Origin: Meghimatium bilineatum
Lineage: Eukaryota > Mollusca > Gastropoda > Stylommatophora > Philomycidae
Reading direction: 5' to 3'
DNA: 64,000 nt
NCBI GenBank assembly: GCA_034231615.1
Contig: CM067306.1
Location: 59,377,057 to 59,441,056 of the forward strand
Made by a program: the position numbers and the translations under genes. The notes beneath the pieces were generated by a model. It was given only the letters and a program-made list of their open reading frames with translations. It ran no database searches and was not told the DNA's origin. Within the stretch, counting starts at the first letter, position 1. Every line of letters starts with the position of its first letter. Positions 54,601-60,617 of this stretch are shown here, in pieces.

Positions 54601-56370
54601 ATTATTATTATCATTATTATTATTATTATTATTATTATATTTCTGGCATTGTCTGCACAGCTTTATTGTCTCCATAGCCAGCAATCGAACATCCAATATA
54701 TAAAGTCATAGGACAACACTGCTATAAAGAATAAGGTGACATTTATAAACCTATGTTGATGTGCTGCATAAGGTAGATTAGGCATGCATTGGTCATTCTC
54801 TCGATGTCAATAATCGTCACATGACATATTAGGCATATATTGGTCATTCTCCTCTAGATGTCAATACTTATCACATGACATATTGTTTCCAGAATGTAGC
54901 TTTCATTATGGATTCTATGAAATTTCAAGGATTGTTGGCAAGCTAACTCACAAACATGGACATTTTCAAACTAATGTAAAATAAATAAGTAACAATAAAC
55001 AAGAGTACAAGTAATATTTCTATGTTGCCGTACAACAGGGACACTTTTTCAAGAAACGAATACAAACTAGAAACAGAAACACAAATTTATTTAATTATAC
55101 AAAACAATGCACAGAGATGTCTCACCAACCATGTCCGGGGCATCTCTATGCCGTTTTAAAATAATTAAATAAGTTTGTGTTTCTGTTTCCAGTTTGTATT
55201 CCTTTTTTTTGGTGGAAAAAGGTCTTCTGTTAGACTGCGATGTAGAAAAATGCATTGTTCTTCTGTTTACTGTTAATTGTTTTTTATATTAGTTTTACTA
55301 TTAGATATTTAGAATATCTAGTCTTATTCTTATGCGTTCAGCAACTGTGGTCATGCTATATTGCCAGGCCCGTCGTCAAGACGAAGTCCACCGTCTTCTC
55401 CAGGTCAGAGCTGCTGCCCCATAGCTTTTGCCTCAAATCTGTATCCTTTGGCCAGGTCTGTTGTCTCTGCTCTTTGTATGTTGAGCAGTCCTGAAGTATG
55501 TGTTCCGGAGTCTGGGTTCCGGATCCACATGGACTTTCATCTGTGTATGAGATCCTCAATCGGTAAAGGTGACCCAACAGTCTGCAGTGGCCTTTTCCAC
55601 AGCGAAATATTATGGTATGTTGATATCTTTGGAGGAAATGTATTGCATCATATTGTCTTCCACTTCCATTTGTTTCTTCCACTTTGCTGTGTATAGAATA
55701 TAAAGTAATATTATGACATTACTATTGTATTTATCGCTTCGTTGTTTCTGTTATTGCGACTCTCTCTACTTTGTCGACATCCTCTCATAGTTTGGTTATT
55801 TACACATTGTCAAACTCTGTGATATTTTATTTCTATCTTCTATTTGGACGGTTATTTTGTTCTGTCCAAACCAGTCATGCTGTACGGAAACATAGAAAAA
55901 TTACTTGTACTTTTGTTTATTGTTATTTATTTTTTACATTAGTTTGTAAATGTCCGTGTATGTGGGTTAGCTTTCCTAGAATCCTTGAAAATTCAAAGCA
56001 TCCGTAATGAAGGCTACACTATGGAAACAATATGTCATGTGACAAGTATTGACATCTAGAGGTGAATGACCAATATAACCCATCCCACCTCCCCTACCTT
56101 CTCCCATAAATACGCTCATGCAATGAAGAAATCTTATGCCTGTATAAATCGTGAATAAAATTAATGATAGTAAATTTAACTGTGAACTTGTCATTCTAAA
56201 ACTGTCTCGAAATTTAACTTTCTTTTCAGGAGCAGCTTTCCCAGAAGTATGGAGTTCGGGGAATCCCCACACTTATACTGTTAAATGGCAAAAATGCTGA
56301 AACTATTACACAAGATGGCAGAAAAATCGTTAATACGGATATCAACGGGGATGGTTTCCCTTGGAAGTGA
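33087..56370 (+). CDS. Gene B: tryparedoxin/nucleoredoxin-like thioredoxin-fold protein (143 aa, 3 exons)
   Basis: Joined exons 33087-33177, 51281-51480 and 56230-56370 give 432 bases (91+200+141) ending in TGA. Residues 32-43 read IYFSAHWCPPCR (C39, C42). A strand 'FEIVFVSSD', then 'MPWLLLPYKDRQRK' (84-97) and the loop VRGIP (P110) follow. Role as for gene A: a single-domain disulfide reductase by family, substrate unknown. It is a clear paralogue of gene A with the same three exons, the same phases (1, then 0) and the same total length, so the pair arose by duplication including introns. Intron 1 is 18,103 bases and holds a Penelope-like element, SINEs, LINE pieces and six or more tandem arrays. 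Intron 2 (4,749 bases from the first donor) starts with 19 tandem copies of the exon 2 tail plus splice donor. Only use of the first donor gives the full-length reading frame. Confidence 0.86.
33348..33598 (+). mobile_element. SINE-B copy in gene B intron 1
   Basis: GGGCCCGAAAGGGGGCATAA, TAAGAGGCGACTAAGGAG, CATGCTGAAATCGAATGGAT, CAGACTACATCATGCTAACT, AGGAGTTTGAG. Confidence 0.75.
33599..34000. other. Gene B intron 1, nothing recognised
   Basis: Sequence between a SINE-B copy and the 5'-truncated Penelope-like element. Confidence 0.5.
34001..35233 (+). CDS. Penelope-like element polyprotein, 5'-truncated (RT C-terminal part + GIY-YIG endonuclease)
   Basis: The frame is open from just after a TGA at 33998 to TAA after 35233; the first ATG is at 34073. 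The start reads as RT (FFLDGTFFNQISGVAMATKMGPSYA), followed by the catalytic YIDDGF and the Penelope thumb region. A Cys/His linker (CHRPCLTCPF, then H-I-H-H) leads into a GIY-YIG nuclease: VVYVITCKRCNLMYIGETGR with R-F-A-E-H further on and a downstream N. This RT plus GIY-YIG order is diagnostic of EN+ Penelope-like elements, which insert by target-primed reverse transcription. The N-terminal half of RT (motifs 1-3) is missing, so the copy is dead as a unit. It lies in gene B intron 1. Its base composition is markedly richer in C/T than its neighbours. Confidence 0.9.
   Translation, partial: KIKSNFYRYFFLDGTFFNQISGVAMATKMGPSYACLFMGHLEHLMFSSFQGPIPQFYRRYIDDGFGFTDMPVADLTAFISFVSNFHPSIKFTSIVSASSATFLDISVSIGPGSLSTSVYYKPTDSHSFLLYSSSHPRSCRDSLPFSQLLRLRRLCQEDSDFLQHAHDMLDFFRRRAYPEDVLLSALGRVLPISRADALSRTPQLPSTRPKLILTFHPHNIPALKILLRDFSILSSDRLTKEAFPQPPLVAFRRDRNLRDSLVHSHLRPAGPPTGTSPCHRPCLTCPFVYLTSSIRFPKSVFHIHHTFSCVSRNVVYVITCKRCNLMYIGETGRFLATRFAEHLRDIRNCGSSPVALHFNSNSHRGAQDIQVTGLVSCHSGDRQRFSLENRLILNLGTLKPYGINDQLYFQ
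35234..37560 (+). mobile_element. Probable Penelope-like 3' region with homopolymer-T tracts and hammerhead-like motif
   Basis: C/T-rich sequence continues without a break from the Penelope-like frame, unlike the AT-rich surroundings. It contains T-runs at about 35786-35812 and 36619-36661, and CTGATGA...GAAAC at 37431-37455, a hammerhead-type core. Small open frames here have no recognisable domain. I infer it belongs to the element or to a second such insertion; the right edge is not sharp. Confidence 0.45.
37613..37870 (+). mobile_element. SINE-D copy, 5' end decayed
   Basis: AGTGAGCTTGCTTGCTATC, GACAGGTTCGAAACCACG (B box), CGACTCAGCTGTAAAT and CCCCGACGGCAGA follow the order of the 60271 copy. 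The first tRNA-like bases are lost. Confidence 0.75.
38069..38449 (+). mobile_element. Solitary 381-base copy of the same element, 14-base target duplication
   Basis: Flanked by TATCTATGACGAAT at 38055-38068 and 38450-38463. Starts TGTCCTCTGGCTTCC and ends GTCTCAAGAATTTTT. Near the right end, GGTTCAATTCCC looks like a pol III B box, so this may be a SINE whose tRNA-like part is at the right; the 12-14 base duplications fit retrotransposition. It lies in gene B intron 1. Confidence 0.8.
38825..39130. repeat. 31-base tandem array (~10 copies)
   Basis: GAGTCTGTGAAGAGTGAGTA plus TAGAAAACCGC. Minus-strand frames (199 and 130 codons) are artefacts. Confidence 0.95.
39258..39510 (-). mobile_element. 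SINE-B copy, diverged
   Basis: CAAGATGTAGTCCAAATAAC, GACACATCCGACTTCAGCAT, ATTACGACATGGATGA, TTCTTTGCTCCCTTTC. Confidence 0.65.
39560..39900. repeat. Degenerate ~30-base tandem array
   Basis: TAAGTATTCTGAAGACTG plus TTGCGTCAGGTCG, increasingly regular towards 39880. The unit resembles the SINE-A head (GAAGAC.GATGTGTCAGGCC), so the array may be an expanded SINE-A start. Confidence 0.8.
40050..40258. repeat. 13-base tandem array (~16 copies)
   Basis: TCAAATATCGGTG / TCAAATATTGGTG; open in all three + frames. Confidence 0.95.
40270..40880 (+). pseudogene. LINE-Y C-terminal part, interrupted by SINE-A
   Basis: Before the SINE: C-E-I-Q-C-L-R-K-A-A-M-V-T-K-L-D-R-I-R-N-D. After it: I-K-W-F-G-H-S-E, R-L-S-G-Y-R-A-K-G-R-P-R-Q-R-W-I-D-N. 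The two halves join at the 12-base duplication ATGCCTTGCATC. Confidence 0.78.
40392..40629 (+). mobile_element. SINE-A compound insertion inside a LINE, 12-base target duplication
   Basis: ATGCCTTGCATC at 40380-40391 and 40630-40641. Between them lies a 25-base SINE-A head fragment, then ~55 bases resembling the host LINE itself (about 40419-40472), then a full SINE-A ending GAAGAAGAAG. Confidence 0.85.
41200..42365. repeat. 39-base tandem array growing out of TCTG-rich sequence
   Basis: TGTAGGTATGAATCATGTCT plus GTCTCTATATCTGTCTGTC. Degenerate CTGT/TATC-rich from 41200, regular from ~41730. In gene B intron 1. Confidence 0.9.
42582..42737 (+). mobile_element. SINE-A copy, ~10-base target duplication
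   Basis: AAACAGATAA at 42572-42581 and 42738-42747 flanks CGCCGAAGACGGGTGTGTCG to GCTGAAGAAGAAGAAAA. Confidence 0.82.
42890..42955. repeat. 22-base repeat (3 copies)
   Basis: AATAACGAACAATAATGGAT plus GA. Confidence 0.85.
42956..43379. other. Gene B intron 1, nothing recognised
   Basis: AT-rich, no repeats or long frames. Confidence 0.5.
43380..43680 (+). other. Possible LINE-like remnant, weak
   Basis: The + strand contains V-A-G-R-P-L-K-K-Y-N-Q-H-E-K-R and later GGCCAAGAAGTACTTGAAAG, basic G-R-P-like motifs, but no continuous frame. The minus-strand frame 43407-43739 has no recognisable domain. Confidence 0.2.
43765..44015. mobile_element. Foldback MITE with ~110-base inverted arms
   Basis: The left arm (GTATAGAAGACCTCTGCAC, then AGTAAACAAGCCTTC) and the right arm (GAAGGCTTGTTTACTTCC, then GCAGAGGTCTTCTATACC) are near-perfect complements around a short centre with TTTGGCATGCGATTCC. 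No coding potential. Related copies: 4305-4525, 22975-23205, and half copies near 6200-6310 and 62140-62245. Confidence 0.7.
44340..45060. repeat. Degenerate TAATGTCA/TAATGTA-rich array split by SINE-B
   Basis: GTAATGTCATGTAATGTCAG-like 5-8 base motifs on either side of the SINE-B copy at 44409-44610. Confidence 0.8.
44409..44610 (-). mobile_element. SINE-B copy, tail truncated
   Basis: TGCGATATATGCGCCTTTCT, CACATCCGACTTCAGCATGG, GACAGCCAACTCCATCCCCT, CCACTTTCGGGCCCCGG. It splits a TAATGT-rich array; TAATGTACT on both sides may be the target duplication. Confidence 0.75.
45075..45352. repeat. 15-base tandem array (~18 copies)
   Basis: GTGAATGAAACCTCG; a multiple of 3, so N-E-T-S-V frames appear on the + strand and a matching frame on the minus strand. 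No gene. Confidence 0.94.
45353..46059. other. Gene B intron 1, nothing recognised
   Basis: A minus-strand frame (45430-45756) shows no domain. Confidence 0.5.
46060..46402 (+). pseudogene. LINE-Y pol C-terminal tail, open
   Basis: MRCLRNTTGVTRRHRIRNDV, then Q-K-I-Q-W-F-G-H-L-E-R-M-P and R-V-R-W-I-D-N-I-K-E-T-L-H-E-H-R. Best-preserved copy of the family Y tail; the RT core is missing, so it is a 5'-truncated insertion. Confidence 0.8.
46466..46600 (+). mobile_element. SINE-A copy, decayed
   Basis: ACCACCGAAGTAGGGTATGT, AATAAAACGGCG and CATTGTCCTGCTAGAAGAGA keep the family order; the tail is lost. Confidence 0.6.
46872..47852. repeat. 34/36-base tandem array (~28 copies)
   Basis: ACAAACGTCTGTCCTAATTT plus GATTATATATCTCT; the last third uses a 36-base form with an extra TA. 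Related to the array at 50130-50880. Confidence 0.96.
47928..48990 (-). pseudogene. Non-LTR retrotransposon pol with FADD box and C-terminal zinc finger, broken
   Basis: Minus strand, three frames: 48967-48674 has I-R-D-L-L-F-A-D-D-C (RT motif 5). 48375-48058 has T-Q-I-R-W-T-S-Y-L-V-R-M-P-D-H-R, L-L-Y-G-E-L, H-G-G-Q-K-K-R-Y-K and D-H-D-K-W-E-E-L-A. 48152-47928 has CANCPRTFTTEIVLINHLRT-H, a C2H2 finger. These follow the order of a well-known animal LINE tail. In gene B intron 1. Confidence 0.82.
49058..49198 (+). mobile_element. SINE-A copy, decayed
   Basis: GTCGAAGTTGGATTTGTCAG, GCAAATAAAACGATGTCACA and GGCGGGAGTTTGAGAACGCC; no GAA tail remains. Confidence 0.65.
49199..50129. other. Gene B intron 1, mostly unrecognised
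   Basis: 49840-49960 resembles the foldback element arms at 54975-55050 (GTAGAAAATTGTCCCTGTTT). A G-run lies at 49991. Confidence 0.4.
50130..50880. repeat. 34-base tandem array (~22 copies), related to 46872-47852
   Basis: GCATCTCCACAGACGTATGT plus CACAAATTGAGTAT; the earliest units (50190-50340) have CTCCACAAACGTATGTC, intermediate with the other array. Confidence 0.95.
50881..51280. other. Gene B intron 1 end, approach to exon 2
   Basis: CCCGATAATAACTTCGTTCC-GAAACG at about 51078-51104 resembles the Penelope-like motif at 37431 in decayed form. A good pyrimidine tract precedes the exon 2 acceptor. Confidence 0.4.
51281..51480 (+). CDS. Gene B exon 2 (WCPPC active site)
   Basis: Acceptor is a pyrimidine tract ending TCTTCTACAG. 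Donor is GGAAG/GTGAGTTG at 51481. It encodes residues 31-97 with W-C-P-P-C at 38-42. From about 51416 to the end, and a few bases into the intron, this sequence is the founder of the 75-base tandem array that follows. Confidence 0.9.
51481..52905 (+). repeat. 75-base tandem array of exon tail plus 5' splice site (19 copies)
   Basis: Nineteen units of exactly 75 bases begin at 51481 and every 75 bases after; the twentieth donor is at 52906. Each unit is ~10 intron bases (GTGAGTTGTG) followed by ~65 bases copied from the end of gene B exon 2, so each ends in GGAAG and abuts another GTGAGTT. As 75 is a multiple of three, the frame stays open on both strands, giving long repetitive frames (468 and 490 codons) that are not separate genes. 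Unit 1 differs: GTGAGTTGAG puts an in-frame TGA right after the real exon, and it has GTG for ATG and CACAGG for CAGAGG. Other units alternate CTTCTACCC/TTTCTACCA variants. Confidence 0.97.
51481..52912 (+). promoter_or_regulatory. Twenty tandem 5' splice sites
   Basis: AAG/GTGAGT occurs at 51481, 51556 and every 75 bases to 52906. Each is a near-consensus U1-binding site in the same sequence context. Using donor 1 gives normal exon 2. Using any later donor adds one or more units but meets the TGA in unit 1 two codons after K97, so it would give a truncated product. Which donors are used cannot be told from DNA. Confidence 0.75.
52958..53098 (-). mobile_element. SINE-A copy, head truncated, just past the 75-base array
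   Basis: TTCTTCTTCAGCGTTCATTC, CAGCAGGTCAATGGCTC, CAGGATGTAGTCCAGAGA. It lies 50 bases after the last splice donor of gene B. Confidence 0.72.
53138..53398 (+). mobile_element. SINE-B copy in gene B intron 2
   Basis: GTTGCCGTGGACCCGAGAGG, AAGGAGGCGACTAAGGAGCC, CATGCTGAATTCTCATGTGT, then GGAGCTTAAGTACGAAAGAA and GAAGAAGA. Confidence 0.7.
53399..53869. other. Gene B intron 2, nothing recognised
   Basis: A T-run at 53563 is the only notable feature. Confidence 0.5.
53870..54195 (-). pseudogene. LINE-Y C-terminal fragment
   Basis: Complement of TCTTTCGATATACTTAATAC and ATAAGTCGACCCCCTAATTT parallels 11190-11350. The 3' part gives N-M-D-S-T-Q-P-S-R-N and the R-Q-x-x-D basic tail. Many stops. 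Confidence 0.5.
54230..54455. repeat. 27-base tandem array (~8 copies)
   Basis: ACATACATGAGTGCCCTGCT plus TTCCGTC. Open on both strands because 27 is a multiple of 3. Confidence 0.95.
54568..54642. repeat. (TTA)n microsatellite
   Basis: About 24 TTA/TTATCA units, in gene B intron 2. Confidence 0.93.
54795..56090. repeat. Large inverted repeat (foldback), ~240-base arms
   Basis: The left arm (54795-55045: CTAGATGTCAATACTTATCA, CAAACATGGACATTTTCAAA, AAGAGTACAAGTAATATTTC) and the right arm (55860-56085: GAAAAATTACTTGTACTTTT, AGTATTGACATCTAGAGG) are inverted copies. Inside, a second inverted pair lies at 55058-55105 / 55158-55204, along with the LINE fragment. It ends ~140 bases before gene B exon 3. 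A related piece is at 49840-49960. Confidence 0.7.
55356..55690 (-). pseudogene. LINE pol C-terminal domain (CCHC-like)
   Basis: A 108-codon minus frame reads F-R-C-G-K-G-H-C-R-L-L-G-H-L-Y-R-L, then S-P-C-G-S-G-T-Q-T-P-E-H-I-L-Q-D-C-S-T-Y and L-E-K-T-V-D-F-V-L-T-T-G-L. This C-x-x-x-H/C tail follows RNase H in Jockey/I-type LINEs. It sits in the centre of the large inverted repeat 54795-56090. Confidence 0.75.
56230..56370 (+). CDS. Gene B exon 3 (cis-proline loop, C-terminus)
   Basis: Acceptor is CTTTCTTTTCAG. Reads EQLSQKYGVRGIPTLILL and on to F-P-W-K and TGA at 56368-56370. It is 141 bases like gene A exon 3. The inner segment differs (G-K-N-A-E-T, then D-G-R-K), closer to the usual 'D-G-x-x' of nucleoredoxins than gene A is. 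Confidence 0.88.
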   Translation, partial: EQLSQKYGVRGIPTLILLNGKNAETITQDGRKIVNTDINGDGFPWK

Positions 56371-56937
56371 TGTGCCGTATTGGACATCATGTAACCAACA
56401 AAAAAAACAACCACATACCGGTAGTCAGTTCTGTCTTCACGTACTAGTACTAGTACTAGCGACTGTTGATTTATTTATATATACACACATGTGATATTTA
56501 AATACAGTATGTGCCAAAATATACAGTTCAAAATATATACAAATGAAAACTATTACACAGTTGTCGTCTGGAGTTAGATCAAGGTTATGATATTGACCAT
56601 TTTATGCCATATTTTATCAAATGTTGCCTATTTTTGTGGGATCTAGCCATAAAATTTATTTTTTCACCATTTTTTGGCCTGTAAAAACCATATATCTTCC
56701 CAATTTTCTTGTTTGAATTTGGCTAAATATGTGAGCTATGATCCTTTCTAAATATTAACTAATTTCTAAACATCTTGTCTACTTATGTATAAATGTAAAA
56801 TGAAAATTACTGCTTCAAACAGATATTTGATACTATTCCTCATTTCTCATGATGTCCACGTTGACGCTGTGTTATAATAGTACAACCTGATACGGCAAAC
56901 AATGAGAACAGACGTTTTAACGTGGTGAAAAAACACT
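56371..56937. other. Gene B 3' flank
   Basis: Includes a short CTAGTA repeat (56441-56457). AATAAA-like signals are common in this AT-rich stretch, so the poly(A) site cannot be fixed. Confidence 0.4.
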
Positions 56938-56991
56938 AGATAATAATAATAACAATAATAATAATAATAATAAAATAATAATAACAACAGC

Positions 56992-57026
<35 letters not shown>

Positions 57027-57042
57027 TAATAATAATAAAACT
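56938..57042. repeat. (TAA)n microsatellite
   Basis: TAA units with AAC and AGC interruptions. Confidence 0.93.
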
Positions 57043-57072
57043 AAAAAGAAACTGGTTCGGAATTAGTATCTA

Positions 57073-57290
57073 CATAGTTGATTATTTCCCTTGACTATGT
57101 TTATCAGTTTGTTTTATCATTTGTTAATTTAAATATAAATATATTTTGGGTTAGGGTTATGATTAGTTATGTAGAACATAACTAACCCTAATACCTAACA
57201 CTAAAAAATTAGTATTTAAATTAATTATTGATTAATTATTGATATAATATTTGGATTAATGAGTCATAAAAACGAAGGTAGGCACTAATT
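57073..57290. repeat. AT-rich dispersed repeat with telomere-like palindrome, copy 1
   Basis: GATTATTTCCCTTGACTATG, GGGTTAGGGTTATGATTAGT, ACATAACTAACCCTAATACC, AGGTAGGCACTAATTGC. The GTTAGGG and CCCTAAT parts form a hairpin. A diverged copy lies at 58245-58455 and a partial one at 59790-59850. Confidence 0.6.
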
Positions 57291-57324
57291 GCAAATCAGA
57301 AACAATGAATAGGGCCACAACCAA

Positions 57325-57385
57325 CAACACCGAACAACAACAACAACAACAACAGCAAACAATAACAACGACCAACAACAACAAT
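57325..57385. repeat. (CAA)n microsatellite
   Basis: CAACAACAACAACAACAACA followed by degenerate units. Confidence 0.9.
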
Positions 57386-58244
57386 TTAACTGTAAATTCA
57401 ATTTCTACATTTGGAAATTGGTAGTTAATGAGTTTGCCTCTTTTGGAGAGACGTACCTCTTTCAACCAGCTGACCTAGTTCAATTAGGTTATATCAGGAC
57501 ACACTACCATAAAATATTAGAGGTAACAAAGACCCGAAGAATTAATTGTAATAATTATCAATAACGTTACATATTGAAATGTATAATTGTAGCATGCTTT
57601 GAAGCAGCCTCATTGCTTTAAAAGTTAAGACTCACAAAATTATAATAACTAAAATTTAGTTAGCAATAGCATATAATTGTTGTACAATGAATCAGTGTTG
57701 ATAATTGAAGAGTTGCAGTACACGTTCATAGAAAGGTCGCATTCTTGAAAATATAGCATGTTTTTAGTAGTTTATATACAGTTTTGAAGCTTAACCATTT
57801 TGGCCATTTTCGACCAACAATTTAGCCATAAACAATTTCAATCTTCTGGCAACCCTGAGTCAGACTCGAGGATGAATGCACGTTCGAGATACGGAAGTCT
57901 CAGAACAGTATATTTTGGTGCACACAGTACATTTTAAATGACAATATGTAATAATATTATTACTTTATTACTCAGTTGGCCGTAAATTATAAATGGCATC
58001 TTATTATTCTTGTATTTCTTTAACATGTGTTAGTTAAGACAATTTAAATAAGCTTCGCTGTCATTTATTCACAAAAATTTCTACAGGTATTGCCAAGTTG
58101 GACCGCATTTATTCGTGAAAGTATTATGTCTGATCAAACATTGGCTTTTGTTCACTAAAACTGCAAGTTCATAATAAATTCCCAAAGTATTTTCTGGTAC
58201 AATGATAGCAGTCCAACCCCCACTGCACCAATTAGTGCCGACCT
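57386..58244. other. No gene seen
   Basis: AT-rich; nothing recognised between the two copies of the telomere-like dispersed repeat. Confidence 0.5.
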
Positions 58245-58455
58245 GTGTGATTATTTCCCTTGCCTATATTTATCAGTTTATGTTTATCATTTATTAATTT
58301 AAATATTATATTTAGGGTTAAGATTATTTATGTAAAACATAACTAACCCTAACCCTAAAAAATGAATATTTCAATTAATTATTGATTATTTATCGATATA
58401 ATATTTAGATCAATTAACCACAAAACACGTAGGTAGGCACTAATGTGAAACAAGA
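58245..58455. repeat. AT-rich dispersed repeat with telomere-like palindrome, copy 2
   Basis: GATTATTTCCCTTGCCTATA, ACTAACCCTAACCCTAAAA and CACAAAACACGTAGGTAGGC. The last part recurs at 59817-59850. Confidence 0.6.
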
Positions 58456-58746
58456 ACGAAACAAGAGTTGGACAGCGATCATAGTGTCGTTTTGCTTTTA
58501 TAATTTCAAGCTTTTCTACAGAATACATCGAGGGATAACAAATATAATGCTTTCGATCTGTGAGAATGAATCGCGCCGAACACAACACAATCGAGTATAA
58601 TACAGCCCGATCTGGCAACAGACTAGTAGAAGACCAGGAAAAAATTATACGACGCTCTCGTGACTGAATTACTAGAACTGCGACCTCCGCTATTGTTTGA
58701 TGATTAAACGCTCTGATATGATTAATTAGACTAGCACTCACGGTTT

Positions 58747-58903
58747 CTTCTTCAGCGTTCATTCTCAATCTTCCACTGAATATCTCTTGTATCAGGACCA
58801 TGGTCCTATTAGATTTCCAGAAGGATGTAGTCCAGAGAATGGAAATGCGTTGTGTCGCTGTTTTATTCGCGCCAATGGCCCGACACATCCGTCTTCGGCG
58901 GGA
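58747..58903 (-). mobile_element. SINE-A copy, 12-base target duplication
   Basis: CACTCACGGTTT at 58735-58746 and 58904-58915 bounds a near-complete reverse copy (CTTCTTCAGCGTTCATTC to CGTCTTCGGCGG). Confidence 0.9.
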
Positions 58904-58959
58904 CACTCACGGTTTAGAGTAGTTTATCTCTCTACAATATGTGCTTTAATTTAACCAAA

Positions 58960-59100
58960 CACACAAATGACCAAGAAAAACATGGAAAACAACACTAAAG
59001 ACGTTGTGAGTAGACACACATAACCGTGCAGCCGAGGCGACACATCTGGCTGTGGAAACTTTGAAACTTCCACCTCACCTTTAGCAACAGTTGTGGATCA
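58960..59100 (+). pseudogene. LINE-Y 3' tail
   Basis: ATGACCAAGAAAAACATGGA, GAGGCGACACATCTGGC and GAAACTTTGAAACTTCCACC match the LINE-Y 3' ends at 24365 and 40825. Confidence 0.45.
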
Positions 59101-59751
59101 GTAGTACTGAAGTCCTTAGATAAGGACCTCTTCGGACATCACGACATAACACTGAAGCAAGCCAAAAACGTGGGTAAACCCTCACCCTCTTCCTTTCTGA
59201 TTTCCCCTCCCTCCCCCCCCCCCCCCAACAACAACCAGGAAGTTATGTGTTTTTATTAGGTGAAACCCCCTCTCTGTCCAGTATCCAGTACTGTGGCCGC
59301 AAAGTACAGATCTCATCCGTGAGGGAACAGCGGAGTTATAACCTATTCGCCTCGCAACTTGAATTATTCATATAACTACTCAAGCTATGAGACGAATATG
59401 TATCAACTGAACGGATTTGGTTCAAATCCTATCTTCTGACTTCTGACTTTTTAATAATTTCTGTATATTTCTATTTATATTGTATCTTTAACTAAGATTG
59501 TGGGATTAGCAATTTCCATTGTTTTTGTGTTGTTTTTTATGTTATCTTTGACGTCTCATTTACTGGTAAACCATTCTTCCAACATTGATTGCCCCCCCTT
59601 GCCCCCAGCAAATTTATTTTTTTAGATACATTTCTTGTTTACATGTAGAAATTTGTTTTGCTCTGTGATGCTATTGGCAATAAAGAGCTTCAATTTAAAC
59701 AAACTGAGTTAGATTTTTTAATAAGTAATTTCTATAACTGTATTAATTAGT
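59101..59751. other. No gene seen
   Basis: C-run at 59214-59226; GGTTCAAATCC near 59420 may be the B box of a decayed SINE similar to 24910-25010. Confidence 0.4.
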
Positions 59752-59754
59752 GAT

Positions 59755-59935
59755 TTTGTGAATCTGACGATTTTGTGAATCTAAAGATTTTGTCGATATA
59801 ATATTTAGATAAATTAACCACAAAACACGTAGGTAGGCACTAATGTGAAATTAGTAGGCACTAATGTGGAATTAGTGATTTTGTGAATCTGACGATTTTG
59901 TGAATCTAAAGATTTTGTGAATCTAAAGATGGTGA
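59755..59935. repeat. 17-base repeat (two blocks)
   Basis: GATTTTGTGAATCTGAC / GATTTTGTGAATCTAAA at 59752-59795 and 59876-59932, split by a copy of the AGGTAGGCACTAATGTG segment. Confidence 0.8.
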
Positions 59936-59957
59936 TAAATCACGGATATCTCCATAT

Positions 59958-60116
59958 CTTCTTCTTCATCGTTCATTCTCAAACTCCTACTGGATATCCC
60001 TTGTAGCAAGACCATTGTCCTACTATATTTTTAGCAGGATGTAGTCCAGAGAATGGAGATGCGTTGCGTCGTCGTTTTATTTTACTCCAATGGCCCGACA
60101 CATCCGTCTTCGGTGG
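59958..60116 (-). mobile_element. SINE-A copy, ~13-base target duplication
   Basis: GATATCTCCATAT flanks the copy on both sides (from 59945 and from 60117). Reverse orientation, CTTCTTCTTCATCG to CGTCTTCGGTGG. Confidence 0.88.
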
Positions 60117-60270
60117 GATATCTCCATATGATCTGCTATATCTTCGGCATTTAGCATTGGGTATGTACATGAATATTTTCCATCTTGTTGATTTGTTGTT
60201 GGCGTGGAGTGAAGAATACAGGCTTTATAAAAAACATTTTACAGAAATAATATTACGCATCTATTTGACA

Positions 60271-60582
60271 GAATAGATCAAGGAGGAGCGCGGTAGCCTA
60301 GTGGATAGTGAGCTTGCTTGCTATCATCTGGTTACAGCGTGACAGGTTCGAAACCACGTCCGGACATTAAAAAAAAAAGAATCCGGGTTGTGATTTCTCA
60401 CTTGACACGACCACTCCTCCAGTCGACTCAGCTGTAAATGAGTACCCGACGCATGAGTTAGGGAAGGTAAAAAAAAAAAAGCAAGGAAGGGAACTGGCCA
60501 TCCCACCTAATAGTTACTGCGGCTTAGTACATGAAGAGTTATCTTCATCCCCGACGGCAGATGTCATTGGACCTACCGTTAC
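60271..60582 (+). mobile_element. SINE-D, tRNA-derived, 10-base target duplication
   Basis: CTATTTGACA at 60261-60270 and 60583-60592 bounds the copy. The head GCGCGGTAGCCTAGTGGATA carries an A box and GACAGGTTCGAAACCACG a B box. The body has CGACTCAGCTGTAAATGAGT, two A-runs and a tail near CCGACGGCAGATGTC. Confidence 0.85.
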
Positions 60583-60617
60583 CTATTTGACAAGAGTATA
60601 TGAATAAACGCCATGCT

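Noticed and set aside
60288-60360. A + strand tRNA gene
   Set aside because: Same reasoning: followed by a SINE body and bounded by a 10-base target duplication; a second copy is at 37613.
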